A stretch of 64,000 nucleotides of DNA from Terriglobia bacterium (lineage in GTDB: Bacteria > Acidobacteriota > Terriglobia > Terriglobales > Acidobacteriaceae). The translations under genes were made by a program, and so were the position numbers. The notes beneath the pieces are model-generated. The model searched no databases. It was not told the DNA's origin and was given only the letters and a program-made list of their open reading frames with translations. Position 1 is the first letter of the stretch; each line of letters starts with the position of its first letter. Location of the stretch: contig JAIQEY010000005.1 of NCBI GenBank assembly GCA_020073565.1, positions 1 to 64,000 on the forward strand, written 5' to 3'. Positions 26,333 to 33,966 of this stretch are shown here, piece by piece.

Positions 26333-28000
26333 ATGATGGTCGGACGCAGACAGTTTATCCGCGACAGTGTAGTCGGAGCCGGAGCACTACTTCTTAGTCG
26401 CAGCACACCTTTTGCGCGCGCGTCGGACTCCAGTGGTGTCGACTCCCGGATTGAAATTCTGCTGGGCGAGCCGCTGGGAACCATCTCGCCCGACATCTAC
26501 GGGCATTTCACTGAGCACCTCGGCGGAGTGATCTACGACGGCATTTGGGTGGGGCCGAACTCCAAGGTTCCTAATGTGGACGGCGTTCGCAAGGAACTGG
26601 TTGAACACATGCGCAAGATCAAGGCCCCGGTGGTGCGATATCCGGGGGGCTGCTTTGCGGATAGCTACGATTGGAAAGACGGAGTGGGTCCGGCCGACAA
26701 GCGTCCGCGGCGGAGTAATTTCTGGGGAGACATTGAACACCCCTCTTCTCCGGCCAGCCATAAGTACGAACCGAATCAATTTGGTACCAACGAATTCGTG
26801 CATTTCTGCAAGCTGATTGGAAGTCAGCCCTACCTGGCCGCCAATGTGCGCAGTCTGTCTGCGGAAGACTTCTACCGCTGGGTGGAGTACTGCAATTCGC
26901 CAGCGGGCACCACGACACTGGCGGAGATGCGAGCTGCGGCGGGCTACTCGGAACCGTACCATGTCCGGTTCTGGGGCGTGGGCAACGAGTCGTGGGGGTG
27001 CGGGGGCAATTTCACCGCGCAGGAATACGCAGTCGAGTTCCGCCGCTTCACGACCTGGGTGCCCCGCTTCGGAGAGAATCTGGCCTTCATCGCTTCCGGG
27101 CCGAACGACGACAGCTGGGACTGGACACGCGGCTTTCTGGAAGAAATCGTCCGCAAAGGTCCCGGCCAACTGAGATCAGTGTACGGCTTGGCTCTCCACT
27201 ACTACGCCTGGAACCTCAGCCGCGGGCGCACGCGGGACTGGATCGAAGGTAAAGGAGACGCATTAAAGTTTGACGTAGTGGACTGGTACGAACTGATGCG
27301 CGAAGGTCAGGTGATGGAGTCATTGATCAACGGCCACTGGCATGTCATGGGAGAAATTGACCGGCTGCATCAAATCAAGCTGGTGATCGACGAATGGGGC
27401 CCGTGGTACCGTCCCGGCAGCGAGCAGACTCCCGGGAATATTCTGGAACAGACTCCGACGCTACGCGATGCCGTGTTTAGCGGGATCACGCTGGACATCT
27501 TCCATCAGCACCCCGAAAAAATCGCCATGGCAAACTGTGCCCAGTTGATCAACTGCCTCAATAGTCTGTACCTGGCGCACGAAGACAAATTTTGTATCAC
27601 GCCTGTCGGCCATGTCTTCGACATGTATTCCGCACACCAGGGAGGGCTGTCATTGCGCTCGATCTTTTCAGCGCCCGCCGTCCACTACGATCGCGACGGC
27701 AAGCCAGCATCGTTTTGGGGCCTGCAAGGGTCCGCTTCGCTTCACGACAAAGATCTTGTGCTCACGGTCGTGAACCCGCACGTGAACGAACCGCGCGAAG
27801 CAGAAGTTGTCATACGGGGCGCCAGTGTGCAGTCCGGATTCGTCACGGTGCTCACGCATTCCGACATTCACGCGCACAATTCATTGGACCAAAAAGACAT
27901 GATCCAACCACAAACGAAGGCACTGGAGATCCATGAACGAAGCGTAACACATACCTTTTCGCCCGCCTCGGTTACGAAGTTGGCACTCAGGTTGGCCTAG
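26333..28000 (+). CDS. Tat-exported GH51 alpha-L-arabinofuranosidase 2
   Basis: A 555-residue GH51 enzyme, only distantly similar to its neighbour. It also starts with a twin-arginine signal (GRRQFIRDSVVGAGALLL). It shows YGHFTEHLGGVIYDGIWVG, VVRYPGGCFADSYDWKDGVG, acid/base Glu219 in WGVGNESWGCGGN, and nucleophile Glu354 in LVIDEWGPWYRPG. Two adjacent ATGs could be the start; GGAGGG lies just upstream. The two exported GH51 enzymes probably attack different linkages or chain contexts of arabinan or arabinoxylan. It ends 15 bp before the convergent LacI-family gene. Confidence 0.93.
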   Translation: MMVGRRQFIRDSVVGAGALLLSRSTPFARASDSSGVDSRIEILLGEPLGTISPDIYGHFTEHLGGVIYDGIWVGPNSKVPNVDGVRKELVEHMRKIKAPVVRYPGGCFADSYDWKDGVGPADKRPRRSNFWGDIEHPSSPASHKYEPNQFGTNEFVHFCKLIGSQPYLAANVRSLSAEDFYRWVEYCNSPAGTTTLAEMRAAAGYSEPYHVRFWGVGNESWGCGGNFTAQEYAVEFRRFTTWVPRFGENLAFIASGPNDDSWDWTRGFLEEIVRKGPGQLRSVYGLALHYYAWNLSRGRTRDWIEGKGDALKFDVVDWYELMREGQVMESLINGHWHVMGEIDRLHQIKLVIDEWGPWYRPGSEQTPGNILEQTPTLRDAVFSGITLDIFHQHPEKIAMANCAQLINCLNSLYLAHEDKFCITPVGHVFDMYSAHQGGLSLRSIFSAPAVHYDRDGKPASFWGLQGSASLHDKDLVLTVVNPHVNEPREAEVVIRGASVQSGFVTVLTHSDIHAHNSLDQKDMIQPQTKALEIHERSVTHTFSPASVTKLALRLA

Positions 28001-28015
28001 TTTGGGAACCGCGAC

Positions 28016-29053
28016 TTAACTCTTCCTGCCGGGTGGCCGCCGGGTGTTCCCGGAAACCAGGTGCGTCGACTCCCGAAGCACGAGATGAGTCGTGAGCACG
28101 TATTCCGTTCCCGTGGTCGAGGAGGTCTCGCGCTGCACTTCGGTCAGAAGGGCATTAAAAGCCAGGCGTGCAAGCTCGGCCTGCGACATCTGTACGGTAG
28201 TAAGCGCCGGCAAAACAAACTGGGCAAGATGGATGTCATCAAAACCGATGACCGACAAGTCCTGGGGAATGTTGATTCCATCTTCGTAACTCTTGCGCAT
28301 GACGCCAAGCGCGGTCATATCATTCGAGCACAGCACTGCGGTTGGCCTCGTGGGCAGGCTGAGCAACTGACCCAAAGCGGCGATGCCACCCTCAATGGTA
28401 TGGGTCCCTTCGACCAGGAGGTGCTTGTCGACCGGCAGACCAATTTCCTCCATGGAGCGGATAAATGCCTGCCTGCGAGCCTCTGCTGATTTCAAACGGA
28501 GGGGCCCCGAGATAAAGCCAATTTTCTGGTGACGGAGTGCTGCCAGATGTTGCACGGCTTGGCGAATGCCGTGCAGATAGTCAATACGAATGTTGCTGAC
28601 GTGGGGACCGGATAACCCGACGTCGGCGAAGACCAATGGCACTTTGCGCAACTTCAAGTCTTCGAGCAACGCCTCCTCCATGCCGAAGGTCATCACCGCA
28701 ACCCCTTCCACGCGGCGTTCGATCATTCGCCGCACGGCAGTTTCCACGCGCTTGGGATCGTTACCGGTGGAGGTCAGAAGAATTTCGTATTGGTGCTGGA
28801 CGGCGATTCTTTCGAAGACCTGGACAATTTCCGGGAAAAACGGATTGGTGATCTCGGAGATGATGAGACCAAAGATGCGACTCCTTCCCGAGACTAAAGC
28901 CCGCGCCTGAGTATTGGGATAGTAACCAAGTTCCTCGATCACATTCCAGACACGCTTGGCGAGTTGTGGCTTAACCGTGGGAACGCGGTTGATGGCACGG
29001 GAAGCGGTAGCGGTCGAAACCTTGGCCCGTTTGGCAATTTCTCGGATATCCAT
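28016..29053 (-). CDS. LacI-family transcriptional regulator of the arabinan locus
   Basis: A 345-residue LacI/GalR regulator. The N-terminal helix-turn-helix is DIREIAKRAKVSTATASRAIN and the hinge region is LGYYPNTQARALVSGRS. The periplasmic-binding-protein-like effector domain shows FGLIISEITNPFFPEI, AVLCSNDMTALGVM and LSVIGFDDIHLAQFVLPALTT. Its recognition helix residues (STATASRAIN) fit operators with a central CG, and seven such palindromes lie in front of genes within 20 kb. One is at 29148-29161 in its own upstream region, so autoregulation is likely. The inducer is probably arabinose or an arabino-oligosaccharide (inference). Confidence 0.92.
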   Translation of the reverse strand: MDIREIAKRAKVSTATASRAINRVPTVKPQLAKRVWNVIEELGYYPNTQARALVSGRSRIFGLIISEITNPFFPEIVQVFERIAVQHQYEILLTSTGNDPKRVETAVRRMIERRVEGVAVMTFGMEEALLEDLKLRKVPLVFADVGLSGPHVSNIRIDYLHGIRQAVQHLAALRHQKIGFISGPLRLKSAEARRQAFIRSMEEIGLPVDKHLLVEGTHTIEGGIAALGQLLSLPTRPTAVLCSNDMTALGVMRKSYEDGINIPQDLSVIGFDDIHLAQFVLPALTTVQMSQAELARLAFNALLTEVQRETSSTTGTEYVLTTHLVLRESTHLVSGNTRRPPGRKS

Positions 29054-29147
29054 GAGGGTTAGTCGTTCGGCGCTGCGGCTAACAGCCGGGCTTCGCGATC
29101 AGCGTGTCGCAGAACACGCAGAAATGATACTGTTTTGGACGAAACTA

Positions 29148-29161
29148 AGAAAGCGCTTACC
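29148..29161. promoter_or_regulatory. LacI-type operator between lacI and the GH5-like gene
   Basis: AGAAAGCGCTTACC, matching the locus consensus AG(T/A)AAnCGnTTnC(T/C). It lies 11 bp before the GH5-like start codon, next to its ribosome-binding site AAAGGAG, and 94 bp upstream of the regulator start. Confidence 0.65.
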
Positions 29162-29172
29162 CAAAGGAGACC

Positions 29173-30291
29173 ATGCGAAGAAGCTGTGTTCTGGTTCTGA
29201 TTGTTTTCGTTGTCGCGCCAAACCTCCTCTGGGCAGGCTCGACAGGGCGGTGGTCCCCGGAGCGCGCGCGGGCTTGGTACGCAAAGCAACCGTGGCCCGT
29301 AGGCAGCAATTTTGTTCCCAGCACAGCGATCAACGAACTGGAGATGTGGCAGGCCGATACATTCGATCTGCCCACGATTGATCGTGAGTTGGGATGGGCC
29401 GAATCCCTGGGCATGAACAGTATGCGCGTTTTCTTGCATAACCTGCTGTGGGTGCAAGACTCCAAGGGCTTCTTGGTACGAATGGAAAGGTTCCTCGAAG
29501 TCGCTGACAAGCACCATATTCGAATTACTTTCGTCCTGCTCGACTCGGTTTGGGACCCCTACCCAAAGATCGGGAAACAGCGCGAACCGCGTCCGCATGT
29601 GCACAACTCAGGCTGGGTACAGGCGCCCGGAGCGGAGATGCTGCGCGACCGCTCGCGCTGGAACGACTTGAAGGGATATGTCGTGGGCGTAGTAGGCCAT
29701 TTCCGGAGTGACCACAGAATCCTCCTGTGGGATCTGATGAATGAGCCAGACAATGACAACCCCGCATACCAGGCTGTGGAACTTCCGAACAAGGAGGGGG
29801 TGGCGCTGCAACTGCTGCGACAGGAGTGGACTTGGGCGCGTTCCGCCAGGCCGTCGCAACCTCTGACCAGCGGCGTGTGGAGGGGAAACTGGTCGGCCGA
29901 CGCCAACCTAAGCGAGATACAACGCTTTCAACTCGAGAATTCGGACGTCATTACGTTCCACAGCTACGAACCTCCTGACGTGTTGAAACAACGCATTGAC
30001 TCGCTGCGGCAGTTTCACCGCCCGATCCTGTGCACTGAGTACATGGCTCGCCCTCTGGGCAGCACCTTTGCAGCAAATCTACCGCTGCTAAAGGAGGCGA
30101 ACGTTGCCGCGTACAACTGGGGATTCGTCAGCGGAAAATCGCAGACGATCTACCCATGGGACTCGTGGGAGAAAGTTTACTCGGCAGAGCCTGCGGTGTG
30201 GTTCCACGATATCTTCCGGCAAAACGGAGAACCGTACGACCCCAAGGAAGTCCTGCTGATCAGGCAACTCACTAAGCGAACCCCCAGTTAG
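29173..30291 (+). CDS. Exported GH5-like clan A glycoside hydrolase
   Basis: A 372-residue protein with a signal peptide (MRRSCVLVLIVFVVAPNLL, cleavage about WAGS) and a (beta/alpha)8 clan A hydrolase domain. It shows MWQADTFDLPTIDRELGWAE and LGMNSMRVFLHNLLW. The acid/base is Glu191 in LWDLMNEPDNDN and the nucleophile Glu289 in ILCTEYMARP. Proteins of this kind are usually called cellulase-family or 1,4-beta-xylanase-like (GH5); the true substrate is unknown, but a backbone or side chain of arabinose-containing polysaccharide is likely from context. AAAGGAG precedes the start, and a LacI operator overlaps the leader. Confidence 0.8.
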   Translation: MRRSCVLVLIVFVVAPNLLWAGSTGRWSPERARAWYAKQPWPVGSNFVPSTAINELEMWQADTFDLPTIDRELGWAESLGMNSMRVFLHNLLWVQDSKGFLVRMERFLEVADKHHIRITFVLLDSVWDPYPKIGKQREPRPHVHNSGWVQAPGAEMLRDRSRWNDLKGYVVGVVGHFRSDHRILLWDLMNEPDNDNPAYQAVELPNKEGVALQLLRQEWTWARSARPSQPLTSGVWRGNWSADANLSEIQRFQLENSDVITFHSYEPPDVLKQRIDSLRQFHRPILCTEYMARPLGSTFAANLPLLKEANVAAYNWGFVSGKSQTIYPWDSWEKVYSAEPAVWFHDIFRQNGEPYDPKEVLLIRQLTKRTPS

Positions 30292-30325
30292 CGTGCTGCG
30301 AGTGCGGTAGTGTTCTGCTCTAGCC

Positions 30326-30339
30326 AGAAATCGTTTACC
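30326..30339. promoter_or_regulatory. LacI-type operator upstream of FG-GAP protein 1
   Basis: AGAAATCGTTTACC, a weaker member of the operator family. It lies 35 bp behind the GH5-like stop codon and 170 bp upstream of the FG-GAP gene, which would therefore be a separate transcription unit in the same regulon. Confidence 0.5.
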
Positions 30340-30508
30340 ATAAAACTCAGTCCGCAGAATACGAGAATCCCGAATTGGCACGTTAGGGCGGATCGATTAC
30401 ACCGAAGCGGGTTCAGAGAACCCGGGCTGTAATCTAAGATTACTTCACCCTGCGAGTCCAGCGCCTCGAACGTTGGCGAGCTTCGCACTGAGGAAAACCA
30501 AGGATCAC

Positions 30509-32521
30509 ATGCCATTGGGAAGCCGTTCCGTCCTGATTTCAATCATCACCCATGCTAGCGATTTCCGAAGAACCATAGCGAAGCCAGCGCGGGATAGCCG
30601 CGTTCAGCTGAGAGCGGCCGCGCGCTCGAGGCTGTTGTTCGCCACCGTCCTTATGGGACTTTTGGTATCGACGGTGATGGCGCGTGCCGTGGCACAGACC
30701 AACGATTCGAAAGGTGCGCAGCCGGCAACGGCGCAATCGGCAGTGTCATCCGGTGGGGTTCATGCTGCGGTACTCGATAAAGAAAATCGTCCAATCACGG
30801 CGGGGGGATTCGTCGACAGTGGCCCCATGGTATTTCAGGAGATCGCGGAAAAAGCTGGATTGGCTGGCTGGCATCACGTCATGGGTACCCACGAGAAAAC
30901 CTTCATCATAGAAACGGACGGCTCTGGCGTGGGTTTGCTCGATTACGACAATGATGGTTGGCTCGATATCTATCTTGTCAATGGCTCGACCTACGAAGCG
31001 ATGGCAGGGAAGGCGAGTCCGCCGCACGCGGCTTTGTTTCATAACAACCACGACGGTACATTTACGGATGTGGCTGCCCGAGCCGGTGTGACCAACGATC
31101 GTTGGGGGTTCGGAGTGGTGGTGGGCGACTACGACAACGACGGCTGGCCCGATCTGTACGTCACAAACTTCGGCAAGAACCGCCTCTACAACAACAATCA
31201 TGACGGTACATTCACCGACGTTGCAGAGAAGACGGGCGTTGCCCTGGGCAATTGGTCCACGGCTGCGACGTTCGGTGATTACGATGGCGACGGACGGCTC
31301 GATCTTTTTGTGGCTGGATATGTCCACTACGATCTTGCCCATCCTCCGATTCCTGGATCCGCGATGGTGGCCTTTCCGACTTGCCAGTTTCGCGGCCTCA
31401 ACGTGATGTGCGGCCCTCGAGGGTTGAAAGGCGAGCGTGACCATCTTTTTCACAACAATGGCGACGGAACTTTCAGTGATGTGAGCGACAAAGCCGGCGT
31501 GGGTGATTCGAAAGAGTACTACGGGCTCGCCGCCGTGTTCGCGGATGTCAACAACGACGGGAAGGTAGATTTGATGGTGGCTAACGACTCCTGTCCAAAC
31601 TACCTCTACCTGAATAAAGGCAACGGAACTTTTGAGGATGTCAGCTACGCCTCCGGCTATGCGCTCAACGAGAACGGCCGGGAGACAGCCTCCATGGGAA
31701 TTGCCGTCGGCGACTATTTGAACAATGGCTTTCTGGATCTCTACAACACCGACTTTTCCGACGACTACAAACCACTCTACCGTAACGACGGCGACGCCAA
31801 CTTCGACGAAGTCAGCTACCAGGCCGGCGTTGCTGAAGTGACTATCCCCTTTCTTGCCTGGGGAACGGGCTTTCTCGACTACGACAATGACGGCTGGGAG
31901 GACCTCCTGATCGCCAATGGACACGTGTATCCGGGTGTGGACACCAGCGGATGGGGGACGACCTTTGCACAACGACCGTTGCTTTTCCATAACCAGAAAA
32001 ACGGGAGGTTCGAAGTGGTTCCCGCAGTGAAAGGGACCGGATTGGCGGAACTCTTTACCGCTCGCGGAGCCGCCTTGGGAGATCTTTTCAACGATGGAAA
32101 GGTGGATGTGGTGATCAACCAGATCGACAGAAAGCCGGCGATCCTGCGGAATGTGAGCTCGGACAAGAATCACTGGCTCGGGCTGAAACTCGTTGGTGGG
32201 CCCAAGAGTCCGCGAGACGCGGTCGGGGCGGCCGTCTATATTACGGCAGGGGGACTACGTCAGCGCGTCGACGTATTTGCTGGTGGTAGCTATTCCTCAT
32301 CGAATGATCCGCGTCCGCATTTCGGTTTAGGGTCAGCCAGCATACTCGACAAAGTGGAGATCCACTGGCCTAGCGGGGCAATCGAACGAGTGGCGGTGCC
32401 GGGTGTGGATCGTTTCTATACCATCGAGGAGGGCAAGGGGGTTGTCCCCAGTGTCTACGATGAACTTAGGCAAAAACCGGCGAAACCGGCCCAGGCAATT
32501 TCCATCGGAAAAACCGAATAA
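30509..32521 (+). CDS. Exported FG-GAP repeat protein with ASPIC/UnbV domain 1 (CRTAC1-like)
   Basis: A 670-residue extracytoplasmic protein. After a basic N-terminus a hydrophobic segment (LLFATVLMGLLVSTVMA) ending about AVAQ acts as signal. Residues about 100-540 hold six or seven FG-GAP/VCBS-type repeats with calcium-binding loops: DYDNDGWLD, DYDNDGWPDLYV, DYDGDGRLDLFV, DVNNDGKVDLMV, DYLNNGFLDLY, DYDNDGWEDLLI. The C-terminal 110 residues are an ASPIC/UnbV domain (HWLGLKLVGG to VEIHWPSGAIERV). Such proteins form surface beta-propellers; a role in binding carbohydrate near the TonB receptor is inferred. The ATG at 30509 is preferred over a TTG at 30473. A TPR gene follows. Confidence 0.82.
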   Translation: MPLGSRSVLISIITHASDFRRTIAKPARDSRVQLRAAARSRLLFATVLMGLLVSTVMARAVAQTNDSKGAQPATAQSAVSSGGVHAAVLDKENRPITAGGFVDSGPMVFQEIAEKAGLAGWHHVMGTHEKTFIIETDGSGVGLLDYDNDGWLDIYLVNGSTYEAMAGKASPPHAALFHNNHDGTFTDVAARAGVTNDRWGFGVVVGDYDNDGWPDLYVTNFGKNRLYNNNHDGTFTDVAEKTGVALGNWSTAATFGDYDGDGRLDLFVAGYVHYDLAHPPIPGSAMVAFPTCQFRGLNVMCGPRGLKGERDHLFHNNGDGTFSDVSDKAGVGDSKEYYGLAAVFADVNNDGKVDLMVANDSCPNYLYLNKGNGTFEDVSYASGYALNENGRETASMGIAVGDYLNNGFLDLYNTDFSDDYKPLYRNDGDANFDEVSYQAGVAEVTIPFLAWGTGFLDYDNDGWEDLLIANGHVYPGVDTSGWGTTFAQRPLLFHNQKNGRFEVVPAVKGTGLAELFTARGAALGDLFNDGKVDVVINQIDRKPAILRNVSSDKNHWLGLKLVGGPKSPRDAVGAAVYITAGGLRQRVDVFAGGSYSSSNDPRPHFGLGSASILDKVEIHWPSGAIERVAVPGVDRFYTIEEGKGVVPSVYDELRQKPAKPAQAISIGKTE

Positions 32522-32591
32522 ACCCGCGGATTCTCACGCCTGAAGGAGCGCAGGCTGAGATGCGATATGAAAAAGCATAGCAAAGTATATG

Positions 32592-32605
32592 AGTAAGCGT
32601 TTTCT
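32592..32605. promoter_or_regulatory. LacI-type operator upstream of TPR protein 1
   Basis: AGTAAGCGTTTTCT, identical over 14 bp to the site in front of the TonB receptor gene. It lies 29 bp upstream of the -35 box of the next promoter. Confidence 0.65.
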
Positions 32606-32634
32606 AGATAGGCTCACTGCGACGCATAATTTGC

Positions 32635-32663
32635 TTGACAGTCTAGTACTTAAATACTAGATT
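32635..32663 (+). promoter_or_regulatory. Sigma-70 promoter of TPR protein 1 with an overlapping palindrome
   Basis: TTGACA (32635-32640), a 17-bp spacer and TAGATT (32658-32663) form the best housekeeping promoter in the window. The spacer and -10 box contain the palindrome TCTAGTA-CTTAAA-TACTAGA (32642-32661), a second possible operator of unknown regulator. The start codon is 22 bp downstream of the -10 box. Confidence 0.65.
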
Positions 32664-32684
32664 TTCTCCGTTTTGGAAATCAAG

Positions 32685-33869
32685 ATGCAATTCGTGTCTC
32701 TGCGCCGCGGCCCTGTGCTCGCGCTCTGCTTGATGGTTCTCCTCGCCGTCGCTTCCCTTGCGGCCCAGGAAGGACAGCTTGAGAAAACGTTTCGCTCAGG
32801 AACTGAGGCACTGCGCAACGGCCAATTGGATGAAGCGGCGGAGAACTTTTCGAAGGCGGTAGCGATGTCGCCGGCTTTTGCCCAGGCTCATTACAACCTC
32901 GGATTGGTGCGGTTCCAGCAGGGCCAGTTTGACGAAGCAATTGCCTCGCTGAACAGGAGTCTTACACTGCAGCCGCGCCTCCGCGGAGCCAACTTGTTTC
33001 TGGGCATCGCGCATTACCGGAACAACGATTTTGACAAGGCATCGATCGCATTCACCCGTGAGACTCAACTCGACCCCAAGAGTGCAGACGCGTACATGTG
33101 GCTTGGCGTGGTCCAATTGACGCAGGGCAACGCCACCGGGGCAGTGGTCAGCTTGGATAAGGCATCCGCATTGCGGCCCAAAGATCCGGACATCCTGTAC
33201 CATCGCGGCCGAGCGCACATGCTCGTCTCCATGGACACCTACGAGGAGATGTATGCGGTCGCTCCGGATTCATGGCGTGTGCACCAGGTACTTTCCCAGT
33301 CCTATGTCGAGGCGGGGCGATTGGATGAGGCGGTGACCGAGTGTCAAAAGGCAATCGCGGCAAAGCCAAAAGAAACCGGCCTGCATCAGGCGCTCGCTGA
33401 TGTTTATTTAAAGAAGAATGATCTGGCCCAGGCCGAGATCGAGTACCAGAAAGAACTCGAAATGAATCCTCGCAGCTTGGCGACCATCTACGGGTTGGCG
33501 GTGGTGAGCATCGATCGCTCGAAGCCCGAGGTTGCGGCGGAGCTATTAAGCCAGGTGTTGCAGCGGGAACCCGGTTCGGCCAATGTGCACTATCAATTGG
33601 GCAGAGCCGAAGCACAACTGGGAAACACCAACGACGCCATCCGGAATTTCTCCGCGGCGGTGTCGGAATCCGGCGAGGCGGATAGTGAGACGCTGCGCCA
33701 GTCTTACTTTCAGCTGTCGCAGTTGTATCGCCGGGCACGCAAGCCGGAGGAGTCCAAGGCTGCCTTGGATTCGTTTCTGCGGTTGAAGGAACAGGCCGAT
33801 GCCCGCGGGCAACAGAAACTTCAGGACAAACTTAAGCGCGCACCTGAGGCGCAAGAGAACGCGCCCTGA
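32685..33869 (+). CDS. Exported TPR-repeat protein 1
   Basis: A 394-residue protein with a signal peptide (MQFVSLRRGPVLALCLMVLL, cleavage about LAAQ) and about nine tetratricopeptide repeats to residue 380, for example LDEAAENFSKAVAMSPAFAQAHYNLG and AYMWLGVVQLTQGNATGAV. TPR solenoids mediate protein-protein contacts, so this is probably a periplasmic scaffold. Its place between an FG-GAP protein and a TonB receptor, with the same operator as the receptor, suggests it assembles or feeds the uptake complex; this is inference. An upstream TTG at 32673 is a less likely start. Confidence 0.82.
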   Translation: MQFVSLRRGPVLALCLMVLLAVASLAAQEGQLEKTFRSGTEALRNGQLDEAAENFSKAVAMSPAFAQAHYNLGLVRFQQGQFDEAIASLNRSLTLQPRLRGANLFLGIAHYRNNDFDKASIAFTRETQLDPKSADAYMWLGVVQLTQGNATGAVVSLDKASALRPKDPDILYHRGRAHMLVSMDTYEEMYAVAPDSWRVHQVLSQSYVEAGRLDEAVTECQKAIAAKPKETGLHQALADVYLKKNDLAQAEIEYQKELEMNPRSLATIYGLAVVSIDRSKPEVAAELLSQVLQREPGSANVHYQLGRAEAQLGNTNDAIRNFSAAVSESGEADSETLRQSYFQLSQLYRRARKPEESKAALDSFLRLKEQADARGQQKLQDKLKRAPEAQENAP

Positions 33870-33929
33870 AAGGTGGGTCATGCTTGGCTGCAACTTGGGG
33901 AGCCAAGGTCGTTTTTTTTCGGGGAGACA

Positions 33930-33943
33930 AGTAAGCGTTTTCT
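33930..33943. promoter_or_regulatory. LacI-type operator upstream of the TonB receptor
   Basis: AGTAAGCGTTTTCT, 23 bp before the receptor start codon and 10 bp before its ribosome-binding site GGAGGA. This position would block transcription or translation initiation when occupied. Confidence 0.65.
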
Positions 33944-33966
33944 CATCTGCTCGGAGGATTTGCACC

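Noticed and set aside
30746-32173. 475-codon open frame on the minus strand
   Set aside because: Antisense to FG-GAP protein 1; its VVVIVV-like runs are the complement of the repeated DYDNDG loops.
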